DNA of 61,204 nt from an uncultured Tessaracoccus sp. (GCF_943914565.1 NZ_CALUCN010000016.1:1-61204); one strand, 5' to 3'; counted from the first letter of the stretch, positions 7,832-17,438 are shown. A program made the numbers and translations. The notes: a model not told the origin generated them from the letters alone.

Positions 7832-9007
7832 GTGGATCTCCTGGAATACCAGGCGCGAGACCTGTTCGAACGCTTCGGCGTCCCCGTCCTCCCGGGCCGC
7901 ATCGCCACCTCCGTCGACGAGGCCCTCGAGGCCCACGAAGCCCTCGGCGGGGGCACGTGCGTCGTCAAGGCCCAGGTGCGCACCGGCGGCCGCGGCAAGG
8001 CCGGTGGCGTGAAGCTCGCCAAGTCCAAGGAAGAAGTTGCCCAGGTGGCCGAGCAGATCCTCGGCCTCGACATCAAGGGCCACGTCGTCGAGACCGTCAT
8101 GCTCTGCCCCGCGGCGGAGATCGATCAAGAGTTCTACTTCTCGATCCTGCTGGACCGCGCTCGTCGCGGCTTCCTTGCCATGTGCAGCCTCGAGGGCGGC
8201 ATGGACATCGAGACGCTGGCCGCCGAGCGGCCCGAGGCGCTCGCCAAGGTCGAGATCGACCCGATGGTGGGCATCGACGAGGCCAAGGCCAAGGAGATCC
8301 TCACCGAGGCCGGGTTCAAGGACGAGGACCAGCCGCGCGTCGCGGCCGTGATCCAGCAGCTGTGGACCGCCTTCAAGGAGGCCGACGCGACGCTCGTCGA
8401 GGTCAACCCGCTCGTGCGCACCGCCTCCGGGCAGGTCCTCGCGCTCGACGGCAAGGTCACCCTCGACGACAACGCCGACTTCCGCCACGCGGAGCGTGAG
8501 GTGTACCACGAGGCGTCCGCGGACGTCGACCTGGAGAAGCAGGCCAAGCAGTACGGCCTGCAGTACGTGAAGCTCGACGGCACCGTCGGCGTCATCGGCA
8601 ACGGCGCGGGTCTCGTCATGAGCACCCTCGACGTGGTGGCCGGCGCCGGCGAGGACCTCCCCGGCTCCCCGAAGCCCGCCAACTTCCTCGACATCGGCGG
8701 CGGCGCCTCCGCGGAGGTTATGGCCAACGGCCTGCGCATCATCATGTCCGACCCGCAGGTGACGGCGGTCTTCGTGAACGTCTTCGGCGGCATCACCGCC
8801 TGCAACGACGTCGCCGACGGCATCGTGCAGGCCCTCGACATGCTGGGTGACGACGCGAAGCTGCCGATCGTGGTCCGCCTCGACGGCAACGCGGTCGAGA
8901 TCGGCAAGCAGATCCTGGCGGAGCGCAACCACCCGCTGATCACCGTCGAGACCACGATGGACGGAGCCGCCCGCAAGGCGGCCGAGCTCGCGAGCGAGAG
9001 GAACTGA
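7832..9007 (+). CDS. sucC: Succinyl-CoA synthetase (ADP-forming) subunit beta
   Basis: A 391-residue ATP-grasp subunit that, with SucD, interconverts succinyl-CoA and succinate with ATP formation in the TCA cycle (or in propionate-forming pathways). The N-terminal ATP-grasp region is seen in VVKAQVRTGGRGKAGGVK. The C-terminal ligase domain carries LDIGGGASAEV and FVNVFGGITACNDVA. The start is GTG 7832 with GAGGAG six bases upstream. It is 7 bp upstream of sucD, in one operon. Full length for the family. Confidence 0.97.
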   Translation: MDLLEYQARDLFERFGVPVLPGRIATSVDEALEAHEALGGGTCVVKAQVRTGGRGKAGGVKLAKSKEEVAQVAEQILGLDIKGHVVETVMLCPAAEIDQEFYFSILLDRARRGFLAMCSLEGGMDIETLAAERPEALAKVEIDPMVGIDEAKAKEILTEAGFKDEDQPRVAAVIQQLWTAFKEADATLVEVNPLVRTASGQVLALDGKVTLDDNADFRHAEREVYHEASADVDLEKQAKQYGLQYVKLDGTVGVIGNGAGLVMSTLDVVAGAGEDLPGSPKPANFLDIGGGASAEVMANGLRIIMSDPQVTAVFVNVFGGITACNDVADGIVQALDMLGDDAKLPIVVRLDGNAVEIGKQILAERNHPLITVETTMDGAARKAAELASERN

Positions 9008-9014
9008 ACCAACC

Positions 9015-9899
9015 ATGGCCATCTTCATCGACAAGTCCAGCCGCGTCATCGTCCAAGGCATGACCGGCCGCGAGGGCCGCAAGCACACCCAGCGCATGAT
9101 CATGTCCGGCACCCGCGTGGTGGCCGGCGTCACCCCGGGCAAGGGCGGCGAGTCCGTCGTGTTCGAGGAGGACCCGGTACCCGTCTACGACCACGTCGCC
9201 GAGGCCCGCGAGGCCACCGGCGCGAACGTCTCGGTCGTGTTCGTGCCGCCGAAGTTCGCCAAGGGCGCCGTCCTCGAGGCGATCGAGGCAGGCATCGAGC
9301 TCGTCGTCGTCATCACCGAGGGCATCCCGGTGCACGACACCGTCGAGTTCTACACCGCTGCGAAGAACTCCGGCACCACGCGCCTCATCGGCCCGAACTG
9401 CCCCGGACTCATCTCGCCCGGGCAGTCCAACGTCGGCATCATCCCCGCCTCGATCACCGGCCCCGGCCGCCTCGGCCTCGTGTCGAAGTCGGGCACGCTC
9501 ACGTACCAGATGATGTACGAGCTGCGTGACCTCGGCTTCACCACCGCCGTCGGCATCGGCGGCGACCCGGTGGTCGGCACGATGCACATCGACTGCCTCC
9601 AGGCGTTCGAGGACGACCCGGAGACCGACGCGATCGTCATGATCGGCGAGATCGGCGGCGACGCCGAGGAGCGCGCCGCAGCGTACATCAAGGAGCACAT
9701 CACGAAGCCGGTCATCGGCTACGTGGCGGGCTTCACCGCGCCTCCCGGCAAGACGATGGGCCACGCGGGCGCCATCATCACCGGCTCCGCCGGCACCGCA
9801 CGCGCGAAGAAGGAGGCCCTCGAGGCCGCCGGCGTGCGCGTGGGCGAGACCCCGTCGCAGGCCGCCGAGCTGGTGCGCGAGGCCGTCGCCAAGCTCTGA
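9015..9899 (+). CDS. sucD: Succinyl-CoA synthetase subunit alpha
   Basis: A 294-residue CoA-binding catalytic subunit. The N-terminal Rossmann-type CoA site (IVQGMTGREGRKHTQRM) and the phospho-accepting histidine in GKTMGHAGAI (His250) are present. It follows sucC by 7 bp and is followed by a strong terminator hairpin, so the two genes form a bicistronic operon. Confidence 0.97.
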   Translation: MAIFIDKSSRVIVQGMTGREGRKHTQRMIMSGTRVVAGVTPGKGGESVVFEEDPVPVYDHVAEAREATGANVSVVFVPPKFAKGAVLEAIEAGIELVVVITEGIPVHDTVEFYTAAKNSGTTRLIGPNCPGLISPGQSNVGIIPASITGPGRLGLVSKSGTLTYQMMYELRDLGFTTAVGIGGDPVVGTMHIDCLQAFEDDPETDAIVMIGEIGGDAEERAAAYIKEHITKPVIGYVAGFTAPPGKTMGHAGAIITGSAGTARAKKEALEAAGVRVGETPSQAAELVREAVAKL

Positions 9900-9914
9900 T
9901 CCCGATCCCGGACA

Positions 9915-9956
9915 CGACGAGGGCCGCTTCCCCGAGCAGGGGAGCGGCCCTCGTCG
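9915..9956. terminator. Bidirectional terminator between sucD and the minus-strand membrane protein
   Basis: An 18-bp stem with one bulged base, CGACGAGGGCCGCTTCCCC against GGGGAGCGGCCCTCGTCG. It sits between two convergent genes and can serve both. Confidence 0.85.
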
Positions 9957-9976
9957 TTCGCCGTCCGCGGTGCGGC

Positions 9977-11713
9977 TCAGCCCTGCTGGAGGCGCACCCC
10001 GGTGCGGGTGGTGATGCTGCCGAAGGCGGGCTTGGTGAACCGGTAGTCCTCGGTGACGTTCGCGAGGAGGTAGGCCACCTTGTTGCCGTGACGCACGATC
10101 GCGACCTGGTAGGAGATCGCGTCCTTCGCGGTCTTGCGCTGGATGTCGTAGGCCCGCTCCGCGCCGGCGGCCTTCGTCGCCTTCACGGTGGTGCCCAGCA
10201 CGCGGTCCTGGCACTTGCCCAGGTTGTCGCCGAGCTTCTTCGCGAACTTGGCCGCGCCACCCGCGTCGGCAAACGTGAACCGGAACTCGTCCAGCCCGAA
10301 CTCCGACGGGGTCTGCGGATCCTGCGCGACGAGGTACGTGGCCTGCTTGCGGTCCTTCGGCCCCGCCTCGGAAGCGAGCGACAGGTCCTCGCAGCCCGTG
10401 CCCTTGCTCGAGATCGTCGTCGGCTGCTGCGCGGTCCACATGCCCGCCCCGGCGCGGATGCGCGGCAGGTCGCCCGGGATGAGCCATCCGCGCGGGTCGA
10501 CCGGCGGCACGTCGGCTGTCTGTGCCCACGCGTTCGTGGGGTCGCAGTGCCCGTCACACACGGCCGTCGCGGAGCGGCGGAGGGCCTCGACGAGCTTCTG
10601 CGGCCCGGGCCCGGGATTGGCCGAGGTGATGTCGAGGATGCTCACGATCGTGCCCGTGCGCGTGAGGAGGATGTCGTGGTACTTGCGCGGGTTGCCCTCC
10701 TCGACCACGGAGATCTGCGTGGACTCGTTGCCCAGCCCGTTGACCTTCGCGGCGTGCAGGATGAGCGTCGGCACCTCGTTGCACCGTGCGAGCGCCGCGG
10801 CGCGGGTGTCGTAGATCTGCTTGGCGTTGGCCTCGGTGGGGAACGCGTCGAGCTGGTGCAGCACCGCGAGCTGGTTCTTCTGGGTCGTGCCCAGGGTGCG
10901 CTGGAACGAGTCGAGCCGCTCCACGTCGGAGGCCTCGGTGCTGAGGCACGCGGGCCTGGCGGAGTGCTCCTCGAGCTTGGTGGTGGTCTCGGTGATTGCC
11001 CAGTCTGCGTTGGGCGAGACGTGCTTCGCGTCGGCCTCGTTGAAGAGGATGTCCTGCCGGAGCCGCGGGATCGAGTTGCTGGGGCTCGCACTCACCGTCG
11101 GTGACGGCGTCGGCGAGGCCTCACCGCTGGGGCGCGTCTGCACGTAGCCGAGCACACCGGCACCGACCGCCAGCAGCGCCACCGCCGCGCCCGAGGCGAT
11201 GATCCCCTTCGCGTGCGCCTGCCACCACTTCGGGGCGTCCCCCGACGGGGGTTCGGCCCCGTCGGGCCCGCTCGGCGACTGCGGCGACCCGGGCGAGCCA
11301 CCGTCGCCCCCCGACGAGGGCTGGGCCTCGGGCTCCCAGCGGTCGGCGGGGTCCGGCTCCGCGGGCTCGGGCGGCGAACTCGAACTGAGCGCGGAGCGCC
11401 TCGGCTGCGGGCCGGGGCCGTCGAAGAATCCCTCGCCGCGCTCGGGGAGCACCGGCGCGGGGATCATCGGCTCCGGCTCGTCGACGCGGGGCACGACGAC
11501 GGTGTCCTCGTCGGGCCCGGCGGTGGTGGGGGAGGGCCCGTCGACGTCGTCCTCCGCCGGCAGCGACCGTCTGGCCCGGGCCGGTGGTTGGCCGGCGGCC
11601 TCGCTGCCCGGCCGGGCGAACGGGTTCGCGCCGAGTCCTTCGGGGTCGGCGGGGGCGTCCGCGCTATCGTCGGGTGCGAGCGCCCGACGCGGACGCACGT
11701 TGTCCTCAGACAT
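9977..11713 (-). CDS. Membrane-anchored protein with tandem extracellular domains (function unknown)
   Basis: A 578-residue protein. Residues 1-165 are acidic, Pro/Ser-rich and probably disordered. A single membrane helix spans about 170-191 (IIASGAAVALLAVGAGVLGY), then a PTPSPTVSASPS linker, then two related-looking extracellular domains (about 215-365 and 375-578). The arrangement recalls the sensor domains of PknH-type kinases, but no kinase domain is present. Cysteines in the outer part (for example CDGHCDP and GTGCEDLS) could form disulfides. It lies between sucD and the PerM-like gene, on the opposite strand. I do not recognise a function. Confidence 0.75.
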   Translation of the reverse strand: MSEDNVRPRRALAPDDSADAPADPEGLGANPFARPGSEAAGQPPARARRSLPAEDDVDGPSPTTAGPDEDTVVVPRVDEPEPMIPAPVLPERGEGFFDGPGPQPRRSALSSSSPPEPAEPDPADRWEPEAQPSSGGDGGSPGSPQSPSGPDGAEPPSGDAPKWWQAHAKGIIASGAAVALLAVGAGVLGYVQTRPSGEASPTPSPTVSASPSNSIPRLRQDILFNEADAKHVSPNADWAITETTTKLEEHSARPACLSTEASDVERLDSFQRTLGTTQKNQLAVLHQLDAFPTEANAKQIYDTRAAALARCNEVPTLILHAAKVNGLGNESTQISVVEEGNPRKYHDILLTRTGTIVSILDITSANPGPGPQKLVEALRRSATAVCDGHCDPTNAWAQTADVPPVDPRGWLIPGDLPRIRAGAGMWTAQQPTTISSKGTGCEDLSLASEAGPKDRKQATYLVAQDPQTPSEFGLDEFRFTFADAGGAAKFAKKLGDNLGKCQDRVLGTTVKATKAAGAERAYDIQRKTAKDAISYQVAIVRHGNKVAYLLANVTEDYRFTKPAFGSITTRTGVRLQQG

Positions 11714-11798
11714 GTGCTTCGCCGTCCTTCCTGGGATCCACCATGAGACCCTAGGCTACCGGGCGCTGACGAACCGGGCAGCGACAGGAGGTGGTCCC

Positions 11799-13091
11799 GT
11801 GGCCGACGTCACGCGCACGGTGGCGGTCGACGTCGACGAACGCGAGCCCTCGTCGCCTGGTGGATTCTCCTGGCCCTGGTACGTCGTGACCCTCGTCGGC
11901 GCCGTCGGCGTCGCCCTGGCCGGCTGGGTGCTGCTCGCCGGCGTGACGACGCTTGGCTGGACGGCAGCGACGACCGTGCCCTTCCGCGACGCGGTCACGC
12001 TCGCCACGAAGGTGTTCGCCCTCGCGCACGCCGTGCCCGTCGACATCGGGGGCCAGCACGTGACCCTCGTGCCGCTCGGGCTCACGTTCCTGCTCGTCTT
12101 CCTCGCGGTCCCGGTCGTCGGCCACGCCGCGCGCAAGGCCGCGGCGGGTGCGGGCGAGGTGGACCCGTCGGGGGAGGTGCGCGTGGACCGCGACCGCGTC
12201 GTGTGGACGGTGGCAGGCCTCCACGCGGCCACGTACTGCCTCGCCGTCACCGCCACGACGGGGGCCCTCCTCGGCGGGCAGGCCGCGGCCCGGGCGCTGC
12301 TGGGTGGCGCCGTCGTGGGGCTCGTGGCCGGGCTCTGGGGTGCGGCGAGGGGGCTCGGCCACGACCCGACCGCCCCGTGGCCCGCGTGGCTGCGTTCGGT
12401 GCCGCGCGCCCTCGCGGTCGCGGTGCTCACGGTGTGGATCGGCGGCTCGGCCGTGGTCGCCGTCGCGGTGTTCCAAGGACGCGGACGCGTCGGCGAGCTC
12501 ACCACGAACCTCGGCGTCGACGGGGCCGGCATCGTCGCGCTCGCGGTGCTGCACCTCATCTACCTGCCCAACCTCGTCCTGTGGGCCTCGTCCTGGCTGC
12601 TCGGTGCCGGGATCACGCTGGGCGACGGCTCACTGGTCTCGCTGCTCGTGACCGACGTGGGTCTGCTGCCCGGCGTGCCGGTGCTGGGCGCCGTGCCAGA
12701 GCCGGGCACCAACCCCACCGCGACGCTGTGGTGGCTTGCCGTCGGCGCCGCGGCCGGCGCGGTGGCCGGGCTCGTCGTGGTGTGGGCGAGGCCCCGGGCG
12801 CGCTTCGACGAGACGGCGCTCGTCGGCGGGCTCTCGGGTGTGCTCGCCGGGCTCGTGCTGACCTTCCTGGGGGTGCTCGCGACGGGCGGGCTCGGCGTCG
12901 CGCGGCTCGCGCACGTCGGGGCCCGCACCGGCGAGCTGGCGATCTTCGCGCCCGTGCTGCTCGGCACGTCGGGGATGCTCGCGGGGCTGGTGCTGGGGCT
13001 CGTCAGGCGCCTCGCGACGCCCGAGGCGGCCACGCAGGCCGCCGACGACAACGACCAGGGTGCGCCCGGTGGCGCCGAGGAGGAACAGTGA
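11799..13091 (+). CDS. PerM-like integral membrane protein (DUF6350)
   Basis: A 430-residue protein with about ten hydrophobic segments and an N-terminal cytoplasmic tail. The order sucCD, this protein, purN, purH matches that of Mycobacterium tuberculosis Rv0951-Rv0957, where Rv0955 is PerM (a DUF6350 protein linked to cell-division stability). I infer the family from that synteny and the membrane profile. The frame is open upstream to 11199, but GTG 11799 has AGGAGGTGG directly upstream and is the likely start. Its stop overlaps the purN start (TGATG). The exact role is not shown by the sequence. Confidence 0.85.
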   Translation: MADVTRTVAVDVDEREPSSPGGFSWPWYVVTLVGAVGVALAGWVLLAGVTTLGWTAATTVPFRDAVTLATKVFALAHAVPVDIGGQHVTLVPLGLTFLLVFLAVPVVGHAARKAAAGAGEVDPSGEVRVDRDRVVWTVAGLHAATYCLAVTATTGALLGGQAAARALLGGAVVGLVAGLWGAARGLGHDPTAPWPAWLRSVPRALAVAVLTVWIGGSAVVAVAVFQGRGRVGELTTNLGVDGAGIVALAVLHLIYLPNLVLWASSWLLGAGITLGDGSLVSLLVTDVGLLPGVPVLGAVPEPGTNPTATLWWLAVGAAAGAVAGLVVVWARPRARFDETALVGGLSGVLAGLVLTFLGVLATGGLGVARLAHVGARTGELAIFAPVLLGTSGMLAGLVLGLVRRLATPEAATQAADDNDQGAPGGAEEEQ

Positions 13092-13657
13092 TGGACGTGG
13101 TGGTGCTGGCGTCGGGCTCGGGGACGCTCACGCAGGCCCTGATCGACGCGATCGAGGCGGGGGAGGTGCCGGCGCGGATCGCGGCGGTGGTTTCGGACCA
13201 GCCGACGGCGGGTGTGCTCGAGCGCGCCCGCCGGCACGGCATCCCGGCCGTCGCGCACCCGTTCGACCGCGGCGGGGACCGCGCCGCGTGGGATGCGCGG
13301 CTCACCGAGATCGTCGACGGGTACGCGCCCGAGCTGGTCGTCTCGGCGGGTTTCATGAAGCTGCTCGGGCCCGCGTTCCTCGCGCGCTTCGAGGGACGCA
13401 CCATCAACACCCATCCGGCACTCCTGCCGAGCTTCCCCGGCATGCACGGGCCGCGCGACGCGCTGCGCGCCGGGGTGAAGGTGGCGGGTGCGACGGTGTT
13501 CGTGGTCGACGCCGGGGTCGACACCGGTAGGATCCTTGCGCAGGGAGCCGTGGGCGTCCTCGACGACGACACGGTCGAGTCGCTGCACGAACGCATCAAG
13601 GTCGTGGAGCGACGCCTGTTGGTCGATGTGGTTCGCAATTGGAGGAAGCAGCAATGA
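13091..13657 (+). CDS. purN: Phosphoribosylglycinamide formyltransferase
   Basis: A 188-residue enzyme transferring the formyl group of 10-formyl-THF to GAR in purine synthesis. The nucleotide-binding start VVLASGSGTLTQAL and the catalytic Asn and His in INTHPALLPSFPG are present, as is the Asp of VVDAGVDTG. The P-loop-like segment reads GSGTLTQ rather than the enterobacterial GSGTNLQ, as often seen in actinobacteria. ATG 13091 overlaps the DUF6350 stop, and the gene's end overlaps purH by four bases (ATGA). Confidence 0.96.
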   Translation: MDVVVLASGSGTLTQALIDAIEAGEVPARIAAVVSDQPTAGVLERARRHGIPAVAHPFDRGGDRAAWDARLTEIVDGYAPELVVSAGFMKLLGPAFLARFEGRTINTHPALLPSFPGMHGPRDALRAGVKVAGATVFVVDAGVDTGRILAQGAVGVLDDDTVESLHERIKVVERRLLVDVVRNWRKQQ

Positions 13658-15195
13658 CGGGTCGCAAACCCCTCACCCGCGCGCTCGTGAGCGTGTACGA
13701 CAAGTCCGGTCTGGCCGAGCTCGGCCAGCGACTGGCGGAGGCAGGTGTCGAGATCGTCTCCACCGGGTCCACCGCCCGTCAGCTCGCCGACGCGGGCGTG
13801 CCGGTCGTCGCGGTCGAGGAGGTCACCGGCTTCCCCGAGTGTCTCGACGGGCGCGTGAAGACCCTCCACCCGAAGGTCCACGCCGGCATCCTGGCCGACC
13901 TCCGCCTCGACGCGCACCGCCAGCAGCTCGACGACCTGGGCGTGCAGCCGTTCGACCTCGTGGTGACGAACCTCTACCCGTTCGCCGAGACCGTCGCGTC
14001 CGGCGCCGCCTTCGACGAATGCATCGAACAGATCGACATCGGCGGCCCGACGATGGTGAGGGCCGCGGCGAAGAACCACGCCTCCGTCGCGGTGATCACC
14101 TCGCCCGAGCAGTACGACGACGTGGTGCAGGCGCTCGCCGACGGTGGGTTCACGCCCGAGCGACGTCGCGAGCTCGCGCTGGCCGCGTTCCGGCACACGG
14201 CCGAGTACGACGTCGCGGTGGCCTCGTGGCTCGCGGGGGAGTGCGGTGAGGAGCGGCTGCCCGCGTGGATCGGGGCGACGCACCGCAAGGTGGCCGACCT
14301 GCGCTACGGCGAGAACTCGCACCAGGCCGCGGCGCTGTACCGCGGTCCCGCCGGCGCGGGGCTGGCGTGGGCCGAGCAGCTGCACGGCAAGGAGATGAGC
14401 CACAACAACTACGTCGACGCCGACGCCGCGCAGCGGGCCGCGTTCGACCACGACCGACCCGCCGTCGCGATCATCAAGCACGCCAACCCGTGCGGCATCG
14501 CCGTCGGCGCCGACATCGCCGAGGCGCACCGCAAGGCGCACGCCTGCGATCCGGTCTCGGCCTTCGGCGGCGTGATCGCCACCAACCGCCCCGTGTCGGT
14601 CGCGATGGCGGAGCAGGTGGCGGAGATCTTCACCGAGGTCATCGTCGCGCCCGGCTACGAGGAGGGCGCCGTCGAGGTGCTCTCGAGGAAGAAGAACATC
14701 CGCATCCTCGTCGCGACGCCGGCCGAGCCGACGCTCGCCGCCCGCGAGATCGGTGGCGGGCTGCTCGTGCAGGAGCCCGACCGCATCGACGCGCCGGGCG
14801 ATGCCGCAGAGGCCTGGGCCCTCGTCGCGGGGGAGGCGCTCGAGGGCGACGACCTGCGTGACCTCGAGTTCGCGTGGCGGTCGGTGCGTGCGGTGAAGTC
14901 CAACGCCATCCTCCTCGCGCACGACGGCGCCGCCGTCGGCGTGGGCATGGGGCAGGTCAACCGCGTCGACTCCTGCCGGCTCGCCGTCGAGCGCGCCGGT
15001 GACCGGGCGAAGGGCTCCGTCGCGGCCTCGGATGCGTTCTTCCCGTTCGCGGACGGCCCGCAGGCGCTGCTCGACGCCGGGATCCGCGCGATCGTCCAGC
15101 CGGGCGGCTCGGTGCGTGACCAGGAGGTGATCGACGCGGTCCAGGCCGCGGGCATCACCATGTATTTCACCGGCACCCGCCACTTCTTCCACTGA
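13654..15195 (+). CDS. purH: Bifunctional AICAR transformylase / IMP cyclohydrolase
   Basis: A 513-residue enzyme for the last two steps of IMP synthesis. The N-terminal IMP cyclohydrolase domain (about 1-140) has SVYDKSGL, STGSTARQL and GRVKTLHPK. The C-terminal AICAR transformylase contains the catalytic Lys275-His276 pair in IIKHANPCG. ATG 13654 is chosen over an ATG 15 bp upstream because GGAGG lies 8 nt before it and it overlaps the purN stop. folD follows 18 bp later. Confidence 0.97.
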   Translation: MTGRKPLTRALVSVYDKSGLAELGQRLAEAGVEIVSTGSTARQLADAGVPVVAVEEVTGFPECLDGRVKTLHPKVHAGILADLRLDAHRQQLDDLGVQPFDLVVTNLYPFAETVASGAAFDECIEQIDIGGPTMVRAAAKNHASVAVITSPEQYDDVVQALADGGFTPERRRELALAAFRHTAEYDVAVASWLAGECGEERLPAWIGATHRKVADLRYGENSHQAAALYRGPAGAGLAWAEQLHGKEMSHNNYVDADAAQRAAFDHDRPAVAIIKHANPCGIAVGADIAEAHRKAHACDPVSAFGGVIATNRPVSVAMAEQVAEIFTEVIVAPGYEEGAVEVLSRKKNIRILVATPAEPTLAAREIGGGLLVQEPDRIDAPGDAAEAWALVAGEALEGDDLRDLEFAWRSVRAVKSNAILLAHDGAAVGVGMGQVNRVDSCRLAVERAGDRAKGSVAASDAFFPFADGPQALLDAGIRAIVQPGGSVRDQEVIDAVQAAGITMYFTGTRHFFH

Positions 15196-15213
15196 GCCCC
15201 CGAGGAGATTGCA

Positions 15214-16065
15214 ATGACTGCCCAGACCCTCGACGGCAGGGCCACCGCCAAGGCCATCAAGGCCGAACTCACCGAACGCGTCGCCCGCCTGCGCGAACGC
15301 GGCGTCGTGCCGGGGCTCGCCACGGTCCTCGTCGGCGACGACCCGGCCAGCCACAGCTACGTGCGGATGAAGCACCGCGACTGCGAGCAGGTCGGCATCG
15401 AGTCGATCCGCGTCGAGCTGCCCGCGGATGCGACGGCGGCCCAGCTCGAGGACGCCATCGCCGGCCTCAACGCCGACGACGCCTGTACCGGCTACATCGT
15501 CCAGCTGCCCATCCCGGGGCACCTCGACGAGAACCGTGCGCTCTCGCTCATTGACCCGGAGAAGGACGCCGACGGCCTCCACCCGATCAACCTGGGGCGG
15601 CTCGTGCTGAACGAGCCCGCGACGTTGCCCTGCACCCCGCGCGGCATCGTCGAGCTCGTGCGCAGGCACGGGCTCGACTGGCGCGGCAAGGAGGTCTGCG
15701 TGATCGGCCGCGGCATCACCGTCGGCCGTCCCCTCGGCCTCATCCTCACTCGCCGCAGCGAGAACGCCACCGTGACGCTGTGCCACACCGGCACCCGCGA
15801 CGTCACCGAGCACACCCGTCGCGCCGACGTGGTGGTCGCCGCCGCGGGCGTGCCCGGCATGGTCACCGCCGACATGATCACGGACGGCGCCGTCTGCATC
15901 GACGTCGGCGTGAGCCGCGTCGACGGTCGCACCGTCGGCGACCTCGCCCCCGACGTGTGGGAGAAGGCCTCGTGGGTGACGCCCAACCCCGGCGGCGTCG
16001 GGCCGATGACGCGGGCCATGCTGCTCAGCAACGTCGTGGACCGCGCCGAAGCGCTGCATGCCTGA
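15214..16065 (+). CDS. folD: Bifunctional methylene-THF dehydrogenase / methenyl-THF cyclohydrolase
   Basis: A 283-residue enzyme supplying 10-formyl-THF, the cofactor of PurN and PurH encoded just upstream. The catalytic Tyr49/Lys53 pair is in SYVRMKHRDC, the substrate loop in DADGLHP, and the NADP site in GRGITVGRPLG. The C-terminal TPNPGGVGPMT signature is intact. Co-location with purN and purH ties folate oxidation to purine synthesis in one transcription unit. Confidence 0.97.
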   Translation: MTAQTLDGRATAKAIKAELTERVARLRERGVVPGLATVLVGDDPASHSYVRMKHRDCEQVGIESIRVELPADATAAQLEDAIAGLNADDACTGYIVQLPIPGHLDENRALSLIDPEKDADGLHPINLGRLVLNEPATLPCTPRGIVELVRRHGLDWRGKEVCVIGRGITVGRPLGLILTRRSENATVTLCHTGTRDVTEHTRRADVVVAAAGVPGMVTADMITDGAVCIDVGVSRVDGRTVGDLAPDVWEKASWVTPNPGGVGPMTRAMLLSNVVDRAEALHA

Positions 16066-16369
16066 GTGGGACACCCTGCCGGACAAACCGGACCGTCCGG
16101 CGGAGAGCGCGCCCAGCAACCCGTGGCCGTTGCTGGGCGTGCTGGTGCTCGTGCTCGTGGCCGTCGTGTTCGGCGTGATGGAGCACTGGCGCCGGGCCTC
16201 GGTGATGGTCGCGGTGGCGATGGCGACGGCGGGTGGACTCCGGCTCGTCCTGCCGCGCCGCGTCGCCGGGCTGCTGTGCGTCCGGCGCCGCGCGTTCGAT
16301 GTCGTCGCCTACTTCGGCCTCGCGATCGCCATCACCGTCGTCGCCTTCGTGGTGCCGCCGACGAACTGA
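16058..16369 (+). CDS. DUF3017 small membrane protein
   Basis: A 103-residue protein with three hydrophobic segments (WPLLGVLVLVLVAVVFGVM, a middle one around SVMVAVAMATAGGL, and AYFGLAIAITVVAFVV). It overlaps the folD stop by 8 bp. DUF3017 proteins commonly follow folD in actinobacteria. The function is unknown. It is the last high-GC gene before the AT-richer island. Confidence 0.85.
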   Translation: MPEWDTLPDKPDRPAESAPSNPWPLLGVLVLVLVAVVFGVMEHWRRASVMVAVAMATAGGLRLVLPRRVAGLLCVRRRAFDVVAYFGLAIAITVVAFVVPPTN

Positions 16370-16499
16370 ACCCCGGGGCGGCAATTGGGCCCGAACCTCA
16401 CTGTGTAGGCTGACGCGCAGGTCAGCCCATGTATGCGCGTCTGGCGCTTGTTTGTGCCGCGTGAGGGGCATGGCACGGCGTGGCGAGGAAGGTGCGGCG

Positions 16500-17429
16500 G
16501 TGGAGATCGAGCAGCTCAGGTACTTCCTGGGCGTCGTCGAGTATGGGAAGTTCGTCACGGCTGCCGAGAACCTATTTCTGTCCCAATCGTCCTTGTCAAA
16601 GCAGATCAGTGCCCTCGAGAAGGAAGTAGGGGTTCGCCTGCTCTTGCGCGGGAGAGGACGCGTCGAGTTGACGGTGGCCGGTGAGACGTTCCTTCCTTTC
16701 GCTCAGGAGATATGTGACCAGCATCGACGCATGGTGCTGGCCATGTCGCGGTTTGACGCATCTGCTAGGCAGCTCGTGACCCTGGGCACCCTGCCGCTCC
16801 TGGGCTGTTACGATCTGTCGTCCATGCTCGCAGAGTTCAGCCTCGAGCACCGACACGTGCAGGTTGACGTTCTTGAACGAGAGCAGGACCACTTGGTGCA
16901 TTCCCTGTCTCTGGCGCAAGCCGACCTCGCGGTCCTGCGCACGGACTACCTCCCGGAAGAGGATTTCGTGCGTTGGCCGCTCATCCACGACGAAGTGGTA
17001 CTCGTCGCACCGGGGCGGCACCCTTTTGCGGGCCGCCGCCAGCTGGACCTGCGGGAGCTTGACGGTGTACCAATGATCGTCATGCATCGGCAGTCCGCGC
17101 TCTCCAAGTTGGTGGCCGACGTCATGCACGGGGAGGGGTTGATGTTCAACCCTATCCTCCGACACTCGCGCCACGAGCCTTTGCTCACAGCTGTCCACGA
17201 AGGTCTTGGAGTCGCGCTCATGCCTTCCAGACTCGTCCGTGACGTGCACTGGCGCGATCTCGTCACAGTCCCGTTGCGGCAGCAGTTCACCACTGAGCTG
17301 AGCCTGGTTCGTCCTGCGGGAAGCGCCATGGCGCCATCCGTGGCTGAGTTCTGGGACTTCGTAGTCGAACGCTTTCCGCATCCGCTACGGTTCGGTGGGT
17401 TCAAGGGCGAGGCTTCGAACTCGCACTGA
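16500..17429 (+). CDS. LysR-family regulator of the decarboxylase island
   Basis: A 309-residue activator-type regulator. The N-terminal winged HTH is typical (EIEQLRYFLGVVEYGKFVTA, then LSQSSLSKQISALEKEVGVRL), and a LysR substrate-binding domain follows from about residue 90. GTG 16500 gives the standard LysR N-terminus, with GAGGAAG 9 nt upstream; ATG 16470 in the same frame would add ten residues. It points in the same direction as the ubiD-like gene and is separated from it by 185 bp containing two similar palindromic sites. Its codon and base composition is AT-richer than the flanking housekeeping genes. Inducer unknown; an aromatic acid is likely from context. Confidence 0.92.
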   Translation: MEIEQLRYFLGVVEYGKFVTAAENLFLSQSSLSKQISALEKEVGVRLLLRGRGRVELTVAGETFLPFAQEICDQHRRMVLAMSRFDASARQLVTLGTLPLLGCYDLSSMLAEFSLEHRHVQVDVLEREQDHLVHSLSLAQADLAVLRTDYLPEEDFVRWPLIHDEVVLVAPGRHPFAGRRQLDLRELDGVPMIVMHRQSALSKLVADVMHGEGLMFNPILRHSRHEPLLTAVHEGLGVALMPSRLVRDVHWRDLVTVPLRQQFTTELSLVRPAGSAMAPSVAEFWDFVVERFPHPLRFGGFKGEASNSH

Positions 17430-17438
17430 TTCCTCATT

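Noticed and set aside
13003..16119. 1038-codon minus-strand open frame opposite purN, purH and folD
   Set aside because: It is complementary to three enzymes with intact catalytic motifs and has no recognisable domain.
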